A stretch of DNA of 64,000 nt from Asterias rubens. Lineage: Eukaryota; Echinodermata; Asteroidea; Forcipulatida; Asteriidae. Under the pieces are notes generated by a model. The model did no database searches. It saw only the letters and a program-made list of their open reading frames with translations, and was not told where the DNA came from. Both the position numbers and the translations under genes were made by a program. The DNA lies in assembly GCF_902459465.1 (NCBI RefSeq), contig NC_047077.1, positions 3,100,001 to 3,164,000 on the forward strand, given 5' to 3'. Positions 57,001 through 64,000 of this stretch are shown one piece after another; the first letter of the stretch is position 1, and each line of letters opens with the position of its first letter.

Positions 57001-60000
57001 TTGCTGCCGATCGGACCAGGAACACCGGGGCGAACCCCTTCTCTTTTCGATAAGTGCACTATGTTTTTTACATGCGTTACATAACACATGTACATAGTTT
57101 TTTGCTATTTTCACCCGACTCACAGGTTTGCTATTTCATGTATATTGTTAATCACACAAAACATGACCACTGTCTGTGACTATTTTGCCAGCTCCACCAA
57201 TCCTGCATAATACCTTCAAAAGGCATTGAGAAATGGCAGGCACTTTTGGACATTCAATGCAACATCTTACCTTGATCAGTGATTTGCTCTTCTTCTTGCG
57301 CAGCTGAAAGTAAGGGCGAGGGCGCTCTACTTTGGGCAGGGATGGGAGCATGCGTAGGTTCTTGACCATGGACTCTGCGGCTTTACGTTTAGCGTTCTTC
57401 TTGGAGTTACCAGCACCATCAGTCTTGTACTCACCAACAATGCATTCAACTTTGAAGTTTTTCAGATGAGGTGGGCCTTTCTCTTCAGTCACCTGTAGAT
57501 GACAATAGATAACAAACTTGTACCCAAGATAGCAAACTTTCACCCAGTCTTACCCTTTTGTACCCAAGATGATGCACTTGTACCCAAGATGACTCACTTG
57601 TACCCAACATGAAATGCCTCTACCCAATATGAAATAAAAGTACTAAAGATGACCCATTTGTACACGAGATGACCAACTTGTAACCAGATTCAACCAATTG
57701 TACCCAAGATGACTGATGCACTTGTACCCAAGACGACCCGCTTGTGTCCAGATTGACCAATGTGTACCCAATATGAACAACATGTACCCCAGATGACCCA
57801 CTTGCACCCAGATCGACCATCTTGTACCCAAGATAACCAACTTGTACCCAAGATGACATACTTGTACCCAAGATGACATACTTGTACCCAGATCAACCAA
57901 CTTGTACCCAAGATGACCCACTTGCACCCAGATCGACCATCTTGTACCCAAGATAACCAACTTGTACCCAAGATGACATACTTGTACCCAAGATGACATA
58001 CTTGTACCCAAGATGACAAACTTGTACCCAGATCAACCAACTTGTACCCAGATCAACCAACTTGTACCCAAGATGACCAACTGGTATCCAAGAAGACCAA
58101 CTTGTACCCACAGATGACCAATTTGTACCCAAATCAAAATAAATACTTTTACTGACCTTGAAGATGACAGACATGTTATGTTGATGAGCTTTCTCATAAA
58201 CAACACTGATGTCAGACTTGAGGTCTTCGTCTTCACCTGCTTTAACTGCAAAGGGATACGAAGAAAAACAAAGTCATTTTCTAATTTGGTAAAGATCAAT
58301 TACTGACATAAGGGGCCATTCATAATAGTCAATGTTAAAAAAATTCAATATTTTTTCGAAATTGTTTTGACCAACCCACCCACCCCAAATTTCAATTTTT
58401 AAATATTGATTTACTTCACAATATACTCTATAAACTAAAGAACAAAGTAATGCCTCAATTGATGCAGATTTACCAGGTCAAAGGACTCAAACATCACCAG
58501 ATCGAGCAGCCTTCTTTATTTTATCATGGAAAAAAAAATGTGTTTTGATTTTCAGTTATTTCTTTTGACCCACCCACCCCACAATTTCGAAAAAAGATTG
58601 ACATTTTTTAACATTGACTATTATGAATGGCCCCTAAGAGTAATAAAAAGATAGGCCACAATATATCAAATGTACAAAGGTTGGAGAAAAGACAAAGCAG
58701 AACAAACTGAAGAACATTCAGACAACTGGACAAAATAAGAACTTGTAAAAGTAGTTATACCAATTAAAGCACAAACAGAAAGTATGCAGAGGGTCCAACT
58801 TCATCAGGCTCAATATTAAAGTATTTGGGTACTTTTTCAAAATGTCCACAGATTTACATTAAACTTACAGGGTTTGAAGATAATGATAGTGGAAAGCTTC
58901 CCTGCAAATATTACTAACTGAGGTTGTGAAATTTTTGAGAAATGAGTAAAACAAGTCACACAATAATTTTCGTCTCAGGAAGACGAAAATTACTTTAGCA
59001 TGTCAAATCCCATTAACCAGTTATGACATTATACCAAAACCATAGCATAACTGGTTAAAACGTTTTTACATGCTAAAACTTAGACGAAAATTATTTGTTT
59101 TAGTCATTTCTCAAAAACTACAGCACCTCAGTAAGTAAAATTTCAAGGGAAGCTTTCTACTATCATAATCTTCAAACTGTGTAAGTTTAATGTAAATCTG
59201 TGGACATGGTGTTTTGTGTTAGGAAAAAGTACATAGACCCTTTAAGATGTTCAATGATTTGTTTCCTTGTATAAATATAGAACAGTTGGACACTACATTC
59301 ACAAGTTATTTGTGGATTGCTGGAAGTCCTCATTCTATTGAACAGGATCAATACTAAATGAAATTACTTACTGGAATTGGTCGGTGGATCAGCGGTACTG
59401 ACGGCCTGGAGGGAACAAAATAAACGAGCGTTACTGGCTAGAGTTTGGTAGAGTTAACAATAAAATAAGTCTTAACGCAATGAAAAATCACAATGTGACG
59501 TGTTGTGACCGATTACTCAGCATTCATAAATACCTCACGACAGTTTCACTATTCCTATTGGTGGACAGTGCGTCATGTGGGTGTGTATAAACCTTTGTTT
59601 ATGACCGGTAAAATATGTTAATTCATGGGCGTGACACGCGACCTTGCACCTGTTCTTTTAAGACAGTTTCTTTATTCCTATTGGTCGAGAGCAACGGCTG
59701 AAACAGTTGTGCCACATCACGCGATACGCGCACAGCATTCTCTTATAAGGAGTTGTTTAACCGAGGGCGGCGGAGGGCTTTACCATTTCATAGCTGGAGG
59801 GGTGTTGTGTTGAAAGAAATCATTTAACAATTAATATTTTTTGCTTTTATTTTACTTTTTGACCAAAAAGTGATGATGTTTTTGACCGAAAAGGTATTTA
59901 TGAATGGGAATCAAAGTTTGTTGAATCGGTTTTCAACTAGTGGTTTAAACCCGCCGAGGCCTGGTTCTTTATAATTTACCTCGACTTCGTCTCGGTAAAA

Positions 60001-62915
60001 TTATCAAGAACCAGGCCTCGTTGGGATTAAACCACTAGTTGAAAACCTCTTCACCACACATGGATTCCCTTAACAATGGTTAATTGTCTTGCTTATGAAC
60101 ACAAGGCGCTGTGGCTCAATATGCTGCCAATTAAACCAGGAAAACCTCTTCTCTTTATGATAAATACATAACACACTGGACCTACAGCTTTAAATCCCAT
60201 CCAAAGGACGCAGCATCATGGTTAAGTGTCTTGCTTATGAATTCAAGTGTCTTGACCAGAACTCAAACCCACACTCTGCTGATCAGAAACACCAGAGCTT
60301 GAGTCTGGATAAACGTAATCTATTCCAGATGATAATGTTCTACCTGCTGTTGCCAGATCTGCTGTTGTGCTGATCTTAAACTAAAACTTTCTTTTGTAGA
60401 TGGGCAGGGAAAATCCCTAAACAACCCAAGAACTTACCTCATCCTTCACTTCTGGGAAAGGATCTACCTCCATTGACTTCAATGCCTTGAGAGCCGCATT
60501 CTGGCGGGCATCTTTGCGAGTACGTCCCTCTCCAATAAACTCACGATTACCAACGGTTACCTTCACATAGAACGTTGGACGAGGACCTCCATATCTGAGG
60601 TGACAATTATTACTTTGTTTTACAAAATTAGTTGCAAATACCAAGATATAAGTTATGAACTTACTTTAAAAATCCAAATAATGTTTGTTAGTTTTTAAGT
60701 GGGCTTTACTAAACGACCATAGGCTATAATAGTATATGCTATACATTAAAGTCACTTGGAAATAGAATTGTTTTTCTTTCAAACATAAGAGTATATGCTT
60801 ACGAACAATAAAACAATTTTTTTAGTAATTGTTTGTCACTATTTATATGTTTAAAAAATATATAAAGTTGTTTGGGGGGCTGACTCCGCCTACCCCTTTT
60901 GTGACGTCAATCGAGGCAGACTTTGCCTGCAATGCGTATAGTAAACACTCGTGCAAAGTGCATGTACGTCCATGTCGTAGTTGGTTCATTTCAAAAAGTG
61001 TTTTTCTGCATTCAGCAGCAATACACCTGGTTGGCATTGCCGGAAAAAAAAAATTTTTTTTTTTTGAAACGTACAAACTCACGACTTGGTCCGTACATGT
61101 ACTTTGCAATTGTGTTTACTCTACGCATTACAGGCAAAGTCTGCCTCGATTTACGTCACGAACAGCGCCCTCTCGGGTCGGGGTCTACTCTTAAATTTGT
61201 AAATAATATAAGAACTGATTTTTTAAAACCTTAGTTAACTGTTTACTCACATTCCACTCATCAAAACACATATATTAGTGACAAAAGCTTTATTTTGAAA
61301 AAATACCACTTCCAGGTGACTTTAAAAGTCGAGAGTTGTGAAATCTAATTGTATAAAAAGTCACAAATCACATTTCAAAGTGAGCAGGTATTCGGAATTG
61401 TGTTGACTACTCAATATCTGAATTTTCGACCAAGAGAAGTATGAACTAAAATCACAAACAAATTATTAAAGCTTCATAAGCAAACCATACTGCTTACCAA
61501 TTTTCTACTGGGCAAAAATGAGCAGAATGCAAGTCACAAAATTGTGATGTGCGTGGTGGTTTGGCCAGTAACCTTACTCTCGCAAGCATACTTTTGTTGT
61601 GCTTAGCTTCTTTTTGTGCTTAAGCAGCTATGAAATTGGGTTTAGGAGCATTAGTTCATGAGCTCTGTTTAGCTGCAGAATAATAAATATGATGCTCACC
61701 TTTGGTGAAATTGTGGGCGTTGTCCCGGTGGTCCTTGTCCCCTGAAATCAGCAGGACCTCCTGGCCCTCGGGGTTCAACCCCCATACCTGGTCCCTGTTG
61801 TCTCATACCTCCATGATTACCAGATCCTCCAGGACCAGGCATCCCTGGGCCTCCTGGTCCAGAGTTACCCGGTCCCTGGGGTCTTGGTGGCCGGAAGCCT
61901 TGCCCTCCTCGCCCACCTCGGTAGTAGTTGTAGTGGGGTACGGGATCGGGTCCGATCGGTGCGTACTGGATTATGACGCCAGCCTTCATGGCCTGACTGT
62001 TGAGCTCCACTGTTGCTGTCAGGGCATTGGGGTTGGGTACAGGGGACTTCTGGAGGCGGGGATTTCTTGGCTTGGGGGCCGGCATGTTGCAGTTGAGCAA
62101 GGCCTGTTCAGCTGCTTGGTGCTGAGCCTTCTTGATGCTTGTCCCCTGCAAACAAGAAATAACATTCTCAGATTCTGGCCACTGAGAAAACTTTATAGAA
62201 ATCTTATGTTACAGAGATATCCCTTCCTAAGCCAGGAGAGTAACTTACAAAAACAAACAAAATATGCAATAATTATTCAATCATTTTCATTTAAGTACAT
62301 TCATCACTTCCTGTGTTGTATTGCTAACTTGGTATGATCCCTTGCTATACTGCAGTTAAGGATTGTATGGATTCCGACTGGCACATTTTTACTTATAGAG
62401 CGCCCGCCAACATAGGGCTGAGTAGAGTGCCAGCAGAGAGACTGCCAACATAGGGCTAGAGTAGAGTGCCAGCAGAGAGACTGTCAACATAGGGCTAGAG
62501 TAGAGTGCCAGCAGAGAGACTGCCAACATAGGGCTAGAGTAGAGTGCCAGCAGAGAGACTGCCAACATAGGGCTAGAGTAGAGTGCCAGCAGAGAGACTG
62601 CCAACATAGGGCTAGGGTAGAGTGCCAGCACGTTAATCTGGAGGTTGTTGGTTCAAATCCGCCATTGGTAAATTTATCTTTGTACCCATAATTGTGGCTG
62701 TGCACTGTTATGTTTACAAATGTAATTAAAGATGCAAGTCATCCTGTACATACCTTAGCTTCATACTTTTGATTGCCAAGTACCAAGCGGACGGTAAATT
62801 GTTTCTCGTGGGCAGGGCCCGTCTCTTCCACGAGCTCATACTGGGGTTGTAGTTTGTTGAAACGAGCGAGCTCGTTGAGATGGCACATGGGTGTCTTCTC
62901 TTTGGTGTTTGCCAT
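51015..62915 (-). CDS. stau: Staufen double-stranded-RNA-binding protein, 13 coding exons
   Basis: Staufen binds double-stranded RNA, carries mRNAs along the cytoskeleton and takes part in Staufen-mediated decay. Exons in transcript order: 62754-62915, 61700-62145, 60438-60594, 59372-59405, 58157-58245, 57271-57492, 56037-56219, 55697-55855, 54791-54851, 53801-53956, 53331-53575, 51992-52161, 51015-51048. Frame is kept across all junctions; about 705 residues. Order: dsRBD1 (about 8-75), dsRBD2 split by a Gly/Pro-rich insert (about 98-245), dsRBD3 (about 280-365), dsRBD4 (about 380-470), Staufen-swapping motif (SDIARELLSIGTS, exon 11) and dsRBD5 (exons 11-12). The start MANTKEKTPMCHLNELARFN is nearly that of vertebrate STAU2, while dsRBD5 resembles STAU1, so this is a pre-duplication orthologue. 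A 5'-UTR intron may end at the TAG before TTGAACATG. Short linker exons 4, 9 and 13 are supported mainly by phase. Confidence 0.95.
51370..51960. mobile_element. Foldback element hosting family A copy 14
   Basis: AGTAAACTTGCAAGTACGAC at the left; AAGAGCAGTGTGGTCTCAAT pairs with AAGACCACACTGGTCTCTTC at the right. Confidence 0.75.
51411..51768. mobile_element. TTAA MITE family A, copy 14, nested
   Basis: TTAA at 51407-51410 and 51769-51772. The host sequence AATCTC...GAGTAAGTGTTGGCTC is the same element as at 5978-6140, which is unfilled. Confidence 0.9.
51992..52161 (-). CDS. stau: Staufen coding exon 12 (dsRBD5)
   Basis: Encodes TKGKEHLSLVAVSTDPKLVC and GSGPDIEASHDVAALAALHS, closing dsRBD5, which lacks the lysine patch of RNA-binding dsRBDs as in STAU1. 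Acceptor TATCCCAAG is weak; donor GTGAGT. Confidence 0.93.
52395..52480 (+). mobile_element. tRNA-derived SINE family S4, copy 2
   Basis: AAGGTTGTGGGTTCGAATCC (B box) then CTAACCGTTGAACTCACAAT. Confidence 0.7.
52854..53271. mobile_element. TTAA MITE family A, copy 15
   Basis: TTAA at 52850-52853 and 53272-53275. An internal 60-bp direct duplication around CATAAGCATAAAATAACAAA marks this copy. Confidence 0.87.
53331..53575 (-). CDS. stau: Staufen coding exon 11 (Staufen-swapping motif, start of dsRBD5)
   Basis: Encodes GLNLAPGTPVTGSSKKMPPT, the swapping motif SDIARELLSIGTSPTANNI, then RPRQKLEFLAIAQGLHLQF and TDFPE, the first helix and strand of dsRBD5. The swapping motif mediates Staufen dimers in vertebrates. 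Acceptor CCCAACAG, donor GTGAGT. Confidence 0.95.
53801..53956 (-). CDS. stau: Staufen coding exon 10 (Pro-rich linker, tubulin-binding region)
   Basis: Encodes GVDNKKIESPIPGHKLAPGL and a Pro/Gln-rich tail. It lies where vertebrate Staufens carry the tubulin-binding region, but I see no clear motif. Acceptor TTTCTCAG, donor GTAAAT. Confidence 0.87.
54791..54851 (-). CDS. stau: Staufen coding exon 9 (linker)
   Basis: Encodes SEDASAGDRKVTFKESLEKK plus one base. Acceptor TTGTAG, donor GTACAT; phase 0 in, 1 out. No domain; called from phase and splice sites. Confidence 0.8.
54900..55400. mobile_element. Large foldback element in Staufen intron 8
   Basis: GGGCCCAATTTCATAGAGCT...GCTGATTTTGTGC at the left pairs with GCACAAAATCAGC...AGCTCTATGAAATTGGG at the right; outer ends are those of family D but the interior is different. 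Confidence 0.78.
55697..55855 (-). CDS. stau: Staufen coding exon 8 (dsRBD4 second half)
   Basis: Encodes VTADGKSCTGKGPKKKNAKR and AAAEEMLKEMGYSS, the RNA-contacting lysine patch and last helix of dsRBD4, then a Ser/Thr-rich linker. Acceptor TGTACAG, donor GTTTGT. Confidence 0.97.
55921..55995 (+). mobile_element. SINE family N, fragment
   Basis: GAGCTAGCCTAGTGGCTGGA then AGTTTGAATCC and the GGTATTGCAACGAT tail. Confidence 0.55.
56037..56219 (-). CDS. stau: Staufen coding exon 7 (dsRBD4 first half)
   Basis: Encodes SRATNPEYEASGLNPISRLV through RTRRREFTMQ, the first helix and strands of dsRBD4. Acceptor TGTTACAG, donor GTAAGA. Confidence 0.97.
56249..56600. mobile_element. Repeat family J, copy 1
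   Basis: CATCCATAAATACCCCAGAC at the left, GGTATTTATGAATGGGAATA at the right, with CTCCTATTGGTGGAGAGCGC. Confidence 0.78.
56962..57090 (-). mobile_element. SINE family S1, truncated copy
   Basis: GCACCATGTAATAGTTTACA, CAGGAACACCGGGGCGAACC and TCTCTTTTCGATAAGTGCAC; no tRNA head. Confidence 0.8.
57271..57492 (-). CDS. stau: Staufen coding exon 6 (dsRBD3)
   Basis: Encodes VTEEKGPPHLKNFKVECIVG then GNSKKNAKRKAAESMVKNLR: the GPxH loop and the KKxAKxxAA helix that contacts RNA, then a basic linker. Acceptor TCTACAG, donor GTAAGA, phase 0. Confidence 0.97.
57502..58137. repeat. About 20-bp minisatellite filling Staufen intron 5
   Basis: Units of the form CTTGTACCCAAGATGACCAA tandemly repeated about 30 times between coding exons 5 and 6, filling the 664-bp intron. 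A higher-order block of about 120 bp at 57794-57905 is repeated at 57914-58040. Confidence 0.93.
58157..58245 (-). CDS. stau: Staufen coding exon 5 (start of dsRBD3)
   Basis: Encodes KAGEDEDLKSDISVVYEKAH and QHNMSVIFK, the first helix and strand of dsRBD3. Acceptor TTTGCAG, donor GTCAGT, phase 0 end. Confidence 0.92.
58310..58637. mobile_element. Foldback MITE in Staufen intron 4
   Basis: AGGGGCCATTCATAATAGTC at the left pairs with GACTATTATGAATGGCCCCT at the right; symmetric CCACCCACCCC blocks inside. Confidence 0.87.
58787..59241. mobile_element. Foldback element, TTAA at the right end
   Basis: Arms TCCACAGATTTACATTAAAC and its complement GTTTAATGTAAATCTGTGGA; TTAA at 59242-59245 after AGACCCT. 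Confidence 0.8.
59372..59405 (-). CDS. stau: Staufen coding exon 4 (34-nt linker exon)
   Basis: Encodes AVSTADPPTNS plus one base. Acceptor CCCTCCAG and donor GTAAGT are good and the phase (0 in, 1 out) is what exons 3 and 5 require. No domain; possibly alternatively spliced. Confidence 0.75.
59515..59911. mobile_element. Repeat family J, copy 2
   Basis: CATTCATAAATACCTCACGA at the left, AGGTATTTATGAATGGGAAT at the right, with internal repetition of TTCCTATTGGTGGACAG. Confidence 0.77.
59920..60060. mobile_element. Foldback MITE family L, copy 1
   Basis: GGTTTTCAACTAGTGGTTTA to AACCACTAGTTGAAAACC with GAGGCCTGGTTCTTGATAAT-type arms. Confidence 0.87.
60106..60312 (-). mobile_element. SINE family S1, copy in Staufen intron 3
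   Basis: CTTCTCTTTATGATAAATAC, GACGCAGCATCATGGTTAAG and CACACTCTGCTGATCAGAAA. Confidence 0.75.
60438..60594 (-). CDS. stau: Staufen coding exon 3 (dsRBD2)
   Basis: Encodes YGGPRPTFYVKVTVGNREFI and GEGRTRKDARQNAALKALKS, the RNA-binding loop and last helix of dsRBD2. Acceptor CACCTCAG, donor GTAAGT. Confidence 0.97.
60878..61176. mobile_element. Foldback element in Staufen intron 2
   Basis: GACGTCAATCGAGGCAGACT at the left pairs with AGTCTGCCTCGATTTACGTC at the right; A/T homopolymers at the centre. Confidence 0.82.
61463..61645. mobile_element. Foldback MITE family D, copy 6
   Basis: AAGCTTCATAAGCAAACC to GTGCTTAAGCAGCTATGAAATTG with CAGTAACCTTACTCTCGCAA. Confidence 0.75.
61700..62145 (-). 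CDS. stau: Staufen coding exon 2 (dsRBD1 end, Gly/Pro-rich insert)
   Basis: Encodes GTSIKKAQHQAAEQALLN (second helix of dsRBD1), a basic Pro-rich linker, the first helix of dsRBD2 (TATVELNSQAMKAG) and then about 80 residues rich in Gly, Pro and Arg with an RGGRGG patch (about 130-135). Acceptor TTTGCAG, donor GTGAGC. Confidence 0.96.
62405..62632 (+). repeat. 39-bp minisatellite joined to a tRNA-like B box
   Basis: Six units containing TAGGGCTAGAGTAGAGTGCC; the last runs into a tRNA-like stretch whose B box GGTTCAAATCC is at 62650-62660. It lies in Staufen intron 1. Confidence 0.9.
62754..62915 (-). CDS. stau: Staufen coding exon 1 (start, dsRBD1)
   Basis: Encodes MANTKEKTPMCHLNELARFN and KLQPQYELVEETGPAHEKQF through YEAK: the first helix and strands of dsRBD1. 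Donor GTATGT, phase 0. Start chosen because the N-terminus aligns residue for residue with STAU2. Confidence 0.96.
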
Positions 62916-63199
62916 GTTCAACTATCGGAGGGAGAAAAAGGATGAATTTAGTACAAATTATATAGTTATCTTTGAAATATTAGAAAGTTTCTCTATTTCA
63001 ATAGCCCCCATAACATTTTAAAAACCTTTGGAGACCCAACTACCCTTGCATTTCAAGTCAAGATAATGGTTGCAACATACTGAATTCCATTACATTCCAA
63101 CCCACGTGTTATCAGGATCATCCCACAGTGTATTTAAAAAACAACACCATGCTCGATTTAGTCATCAAAGCAAGTGTACTGCCCTTGCACGATCATCTA

Positions 63200-63380
63200 T
63201 TTGCAGGATATATGCTTCGTTTTTGAAAGGGCAAGGGGGCCAAGGCATTTTCTCCTTGGTAAAGAGCACCCTATCAGGAAATTGCAAATTTCTACTGGAG
63301 CATTTCAAGGGCACCAAGGCAATGACTAGCGGGAATGGAGGCAATTGCCTTTGTTGCCTCTGTGAAGTATCAGGCCTGCA
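63200..63380. repeat. Interspersed repeat family P, copy 7
   Basis: GAAAGGGCAAGGGGGCCAAG, TTCTCCTTGGTAAAGAGCAC and GGCACCAAGGCAATGAC; upstream of the Staufen start codon. Confidence 0.7.
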
Positions 63381-63477
63381 TTTGCATGTGAATAGAAGCA
63401 AACTCTGTATTGTCATGGTAATGTGGACACTTTCATCCAAATGAGTACATACTAAGGGAATCAATGTGTGGTGAAGA

Positions 63478-63606
63478 GGTTTTCAACTAGTGGTTTAATC
63501 CCAATGAGGCCTGGTTCTTGATCATTTTACCGAGACGAAGTCGAGGTAAATTATCAAGAACCAGGCCTCGGCGGGTTTAAACCACTAGTTGAAAACCGAT
63601 TCAACA
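63478..63606. mobile_element. Foldback MITE family L, copy 2
   Basis: Same element as 59920-60060 in the opposite orientation, shown by the flanking arms GAAGAGG and CGATTCAACACAC. Confidence 0.87.
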
Positions 63607-64000
63607 CACTTTATGAAGTTGAGGCTGGAGACAAAATAAAACAATGAAAAAGCACATTTGCCAGCAGGCTGACTGCTGTGCACGAATTAAGTGGCTTCCA
63701 CTACGGCTATGGCTAATGGCTGCAAGGACAGCGATAAAGAGTAGGAGTTTTCGGAGTGCCAGCCATAGCCACAGTTGAAGACATTAATTCAGACATGGCC
63801 TATTATTGGGTATTACTTAGTGTTAGCCAGAGGTGTATCTGGGTGTCTTTTGGACGCCATTTTAAATTTGGACATGCTGTTTTATCCGTCATTTACATGT
63901 AAATGTATTGTCAGTGACAAATTTGGACACCAAGTTTTTCAGCAAATTTTGACACCCTTTTACCAATTCCTGTCAAAAACTTTGCCTTTGCACGGACGTA

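Noticed and set aside
57620..58299. Four overlapping minus-strand frames with LGTSWS-type repeats
   Set aside because: Translation of the Staufen intron 5 minisatellite; splice sites of exons 5 and 6 define it as intron.
61702..62337. 211-codon plus-strand frame
   Set aside because: Antisense to Staufen exon 2, whose Gly/Pro codons leave the opposite strand open.
62389..62705. Leu/Ala/Ser-rich repeat proteins
   Set aside because: Translations of the 39-bp minisatellite in Staufen intron 1.

Overview
This is a stretch of animal nuclear DNA, not a microbial or viral region. The genes are split into many short exons with GT-AG introns, and the sequence between exons is packed with short inverted-repeat transposons and tRNA-derived SINEs. 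The three proteins read as deuterostome orthologues. From these proteins and the repeat style I infer an echinoderm, perhaps a sea star; the sequence alone does not prove the species.

Three genes can be rebuilt exon by exon with reading frame conserved across every junction. (1) 7.1-29.65 kb, minus strand: the Hippo-pathway kinase STK3/STK4 (MST, hippo), 11 coding exons, about 594 residues, with kinase domain, an expanded linker of repeated T-M motifs, a Gln-rich segment and a C-terminal SARAH domain. (2) 30.3-43.2 kb, plus strand: ADHFE1, the mitochondrial hydroxyacid-oxoacid transhydrogenase, 14 coding exons, 475 residues, all four metal ligands present. (3) 51.0-62.9 kb, minus strand: a single Staufen double-stranded-RNA-binding protein, 13 coding exons, about 705 residues, with five dsRBDs and a Staufen-swapping motif.

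Layout: 0-7 kb is repeat-rich sequence downstream of the kinase gene. The kinase and ADHFE1 are head to head with 652 bp between their start codons. ADHFE1 and Staufen are tail to tail across about 7.8 kb (43.2-51.0 kb) that holds repeats and no recognisable gene. The last kilobase lies upstream of the Staufen start codon and carries repeats. The three genes act in unrelated processes (growth-control signalling, mitochondrial 4-hydroxybutyrate metabolism, mRNA localisation). Their neighbourhood is most likely ancestral linkage, because the human relatives sit on 8q (ADHFE1, STAU2, STK3) and on 20q13 (STK4, STAU1).

Repeats: at least three MITE families with TTAA target sites (one with 16 copies), a pair of near-identical hAT-like MITEs with perfect 8-bp target duplications, many foldback elements, at least five tRNA-derived SINE families, and minisatellites. 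Two minisatellites nearly fill short introns; another repeats the 5' splice site of a kinase exon six times. I found no sign of a new multi-gene system; the interesting material is protein-motif expansion, splice-site repetition and the transposon record.
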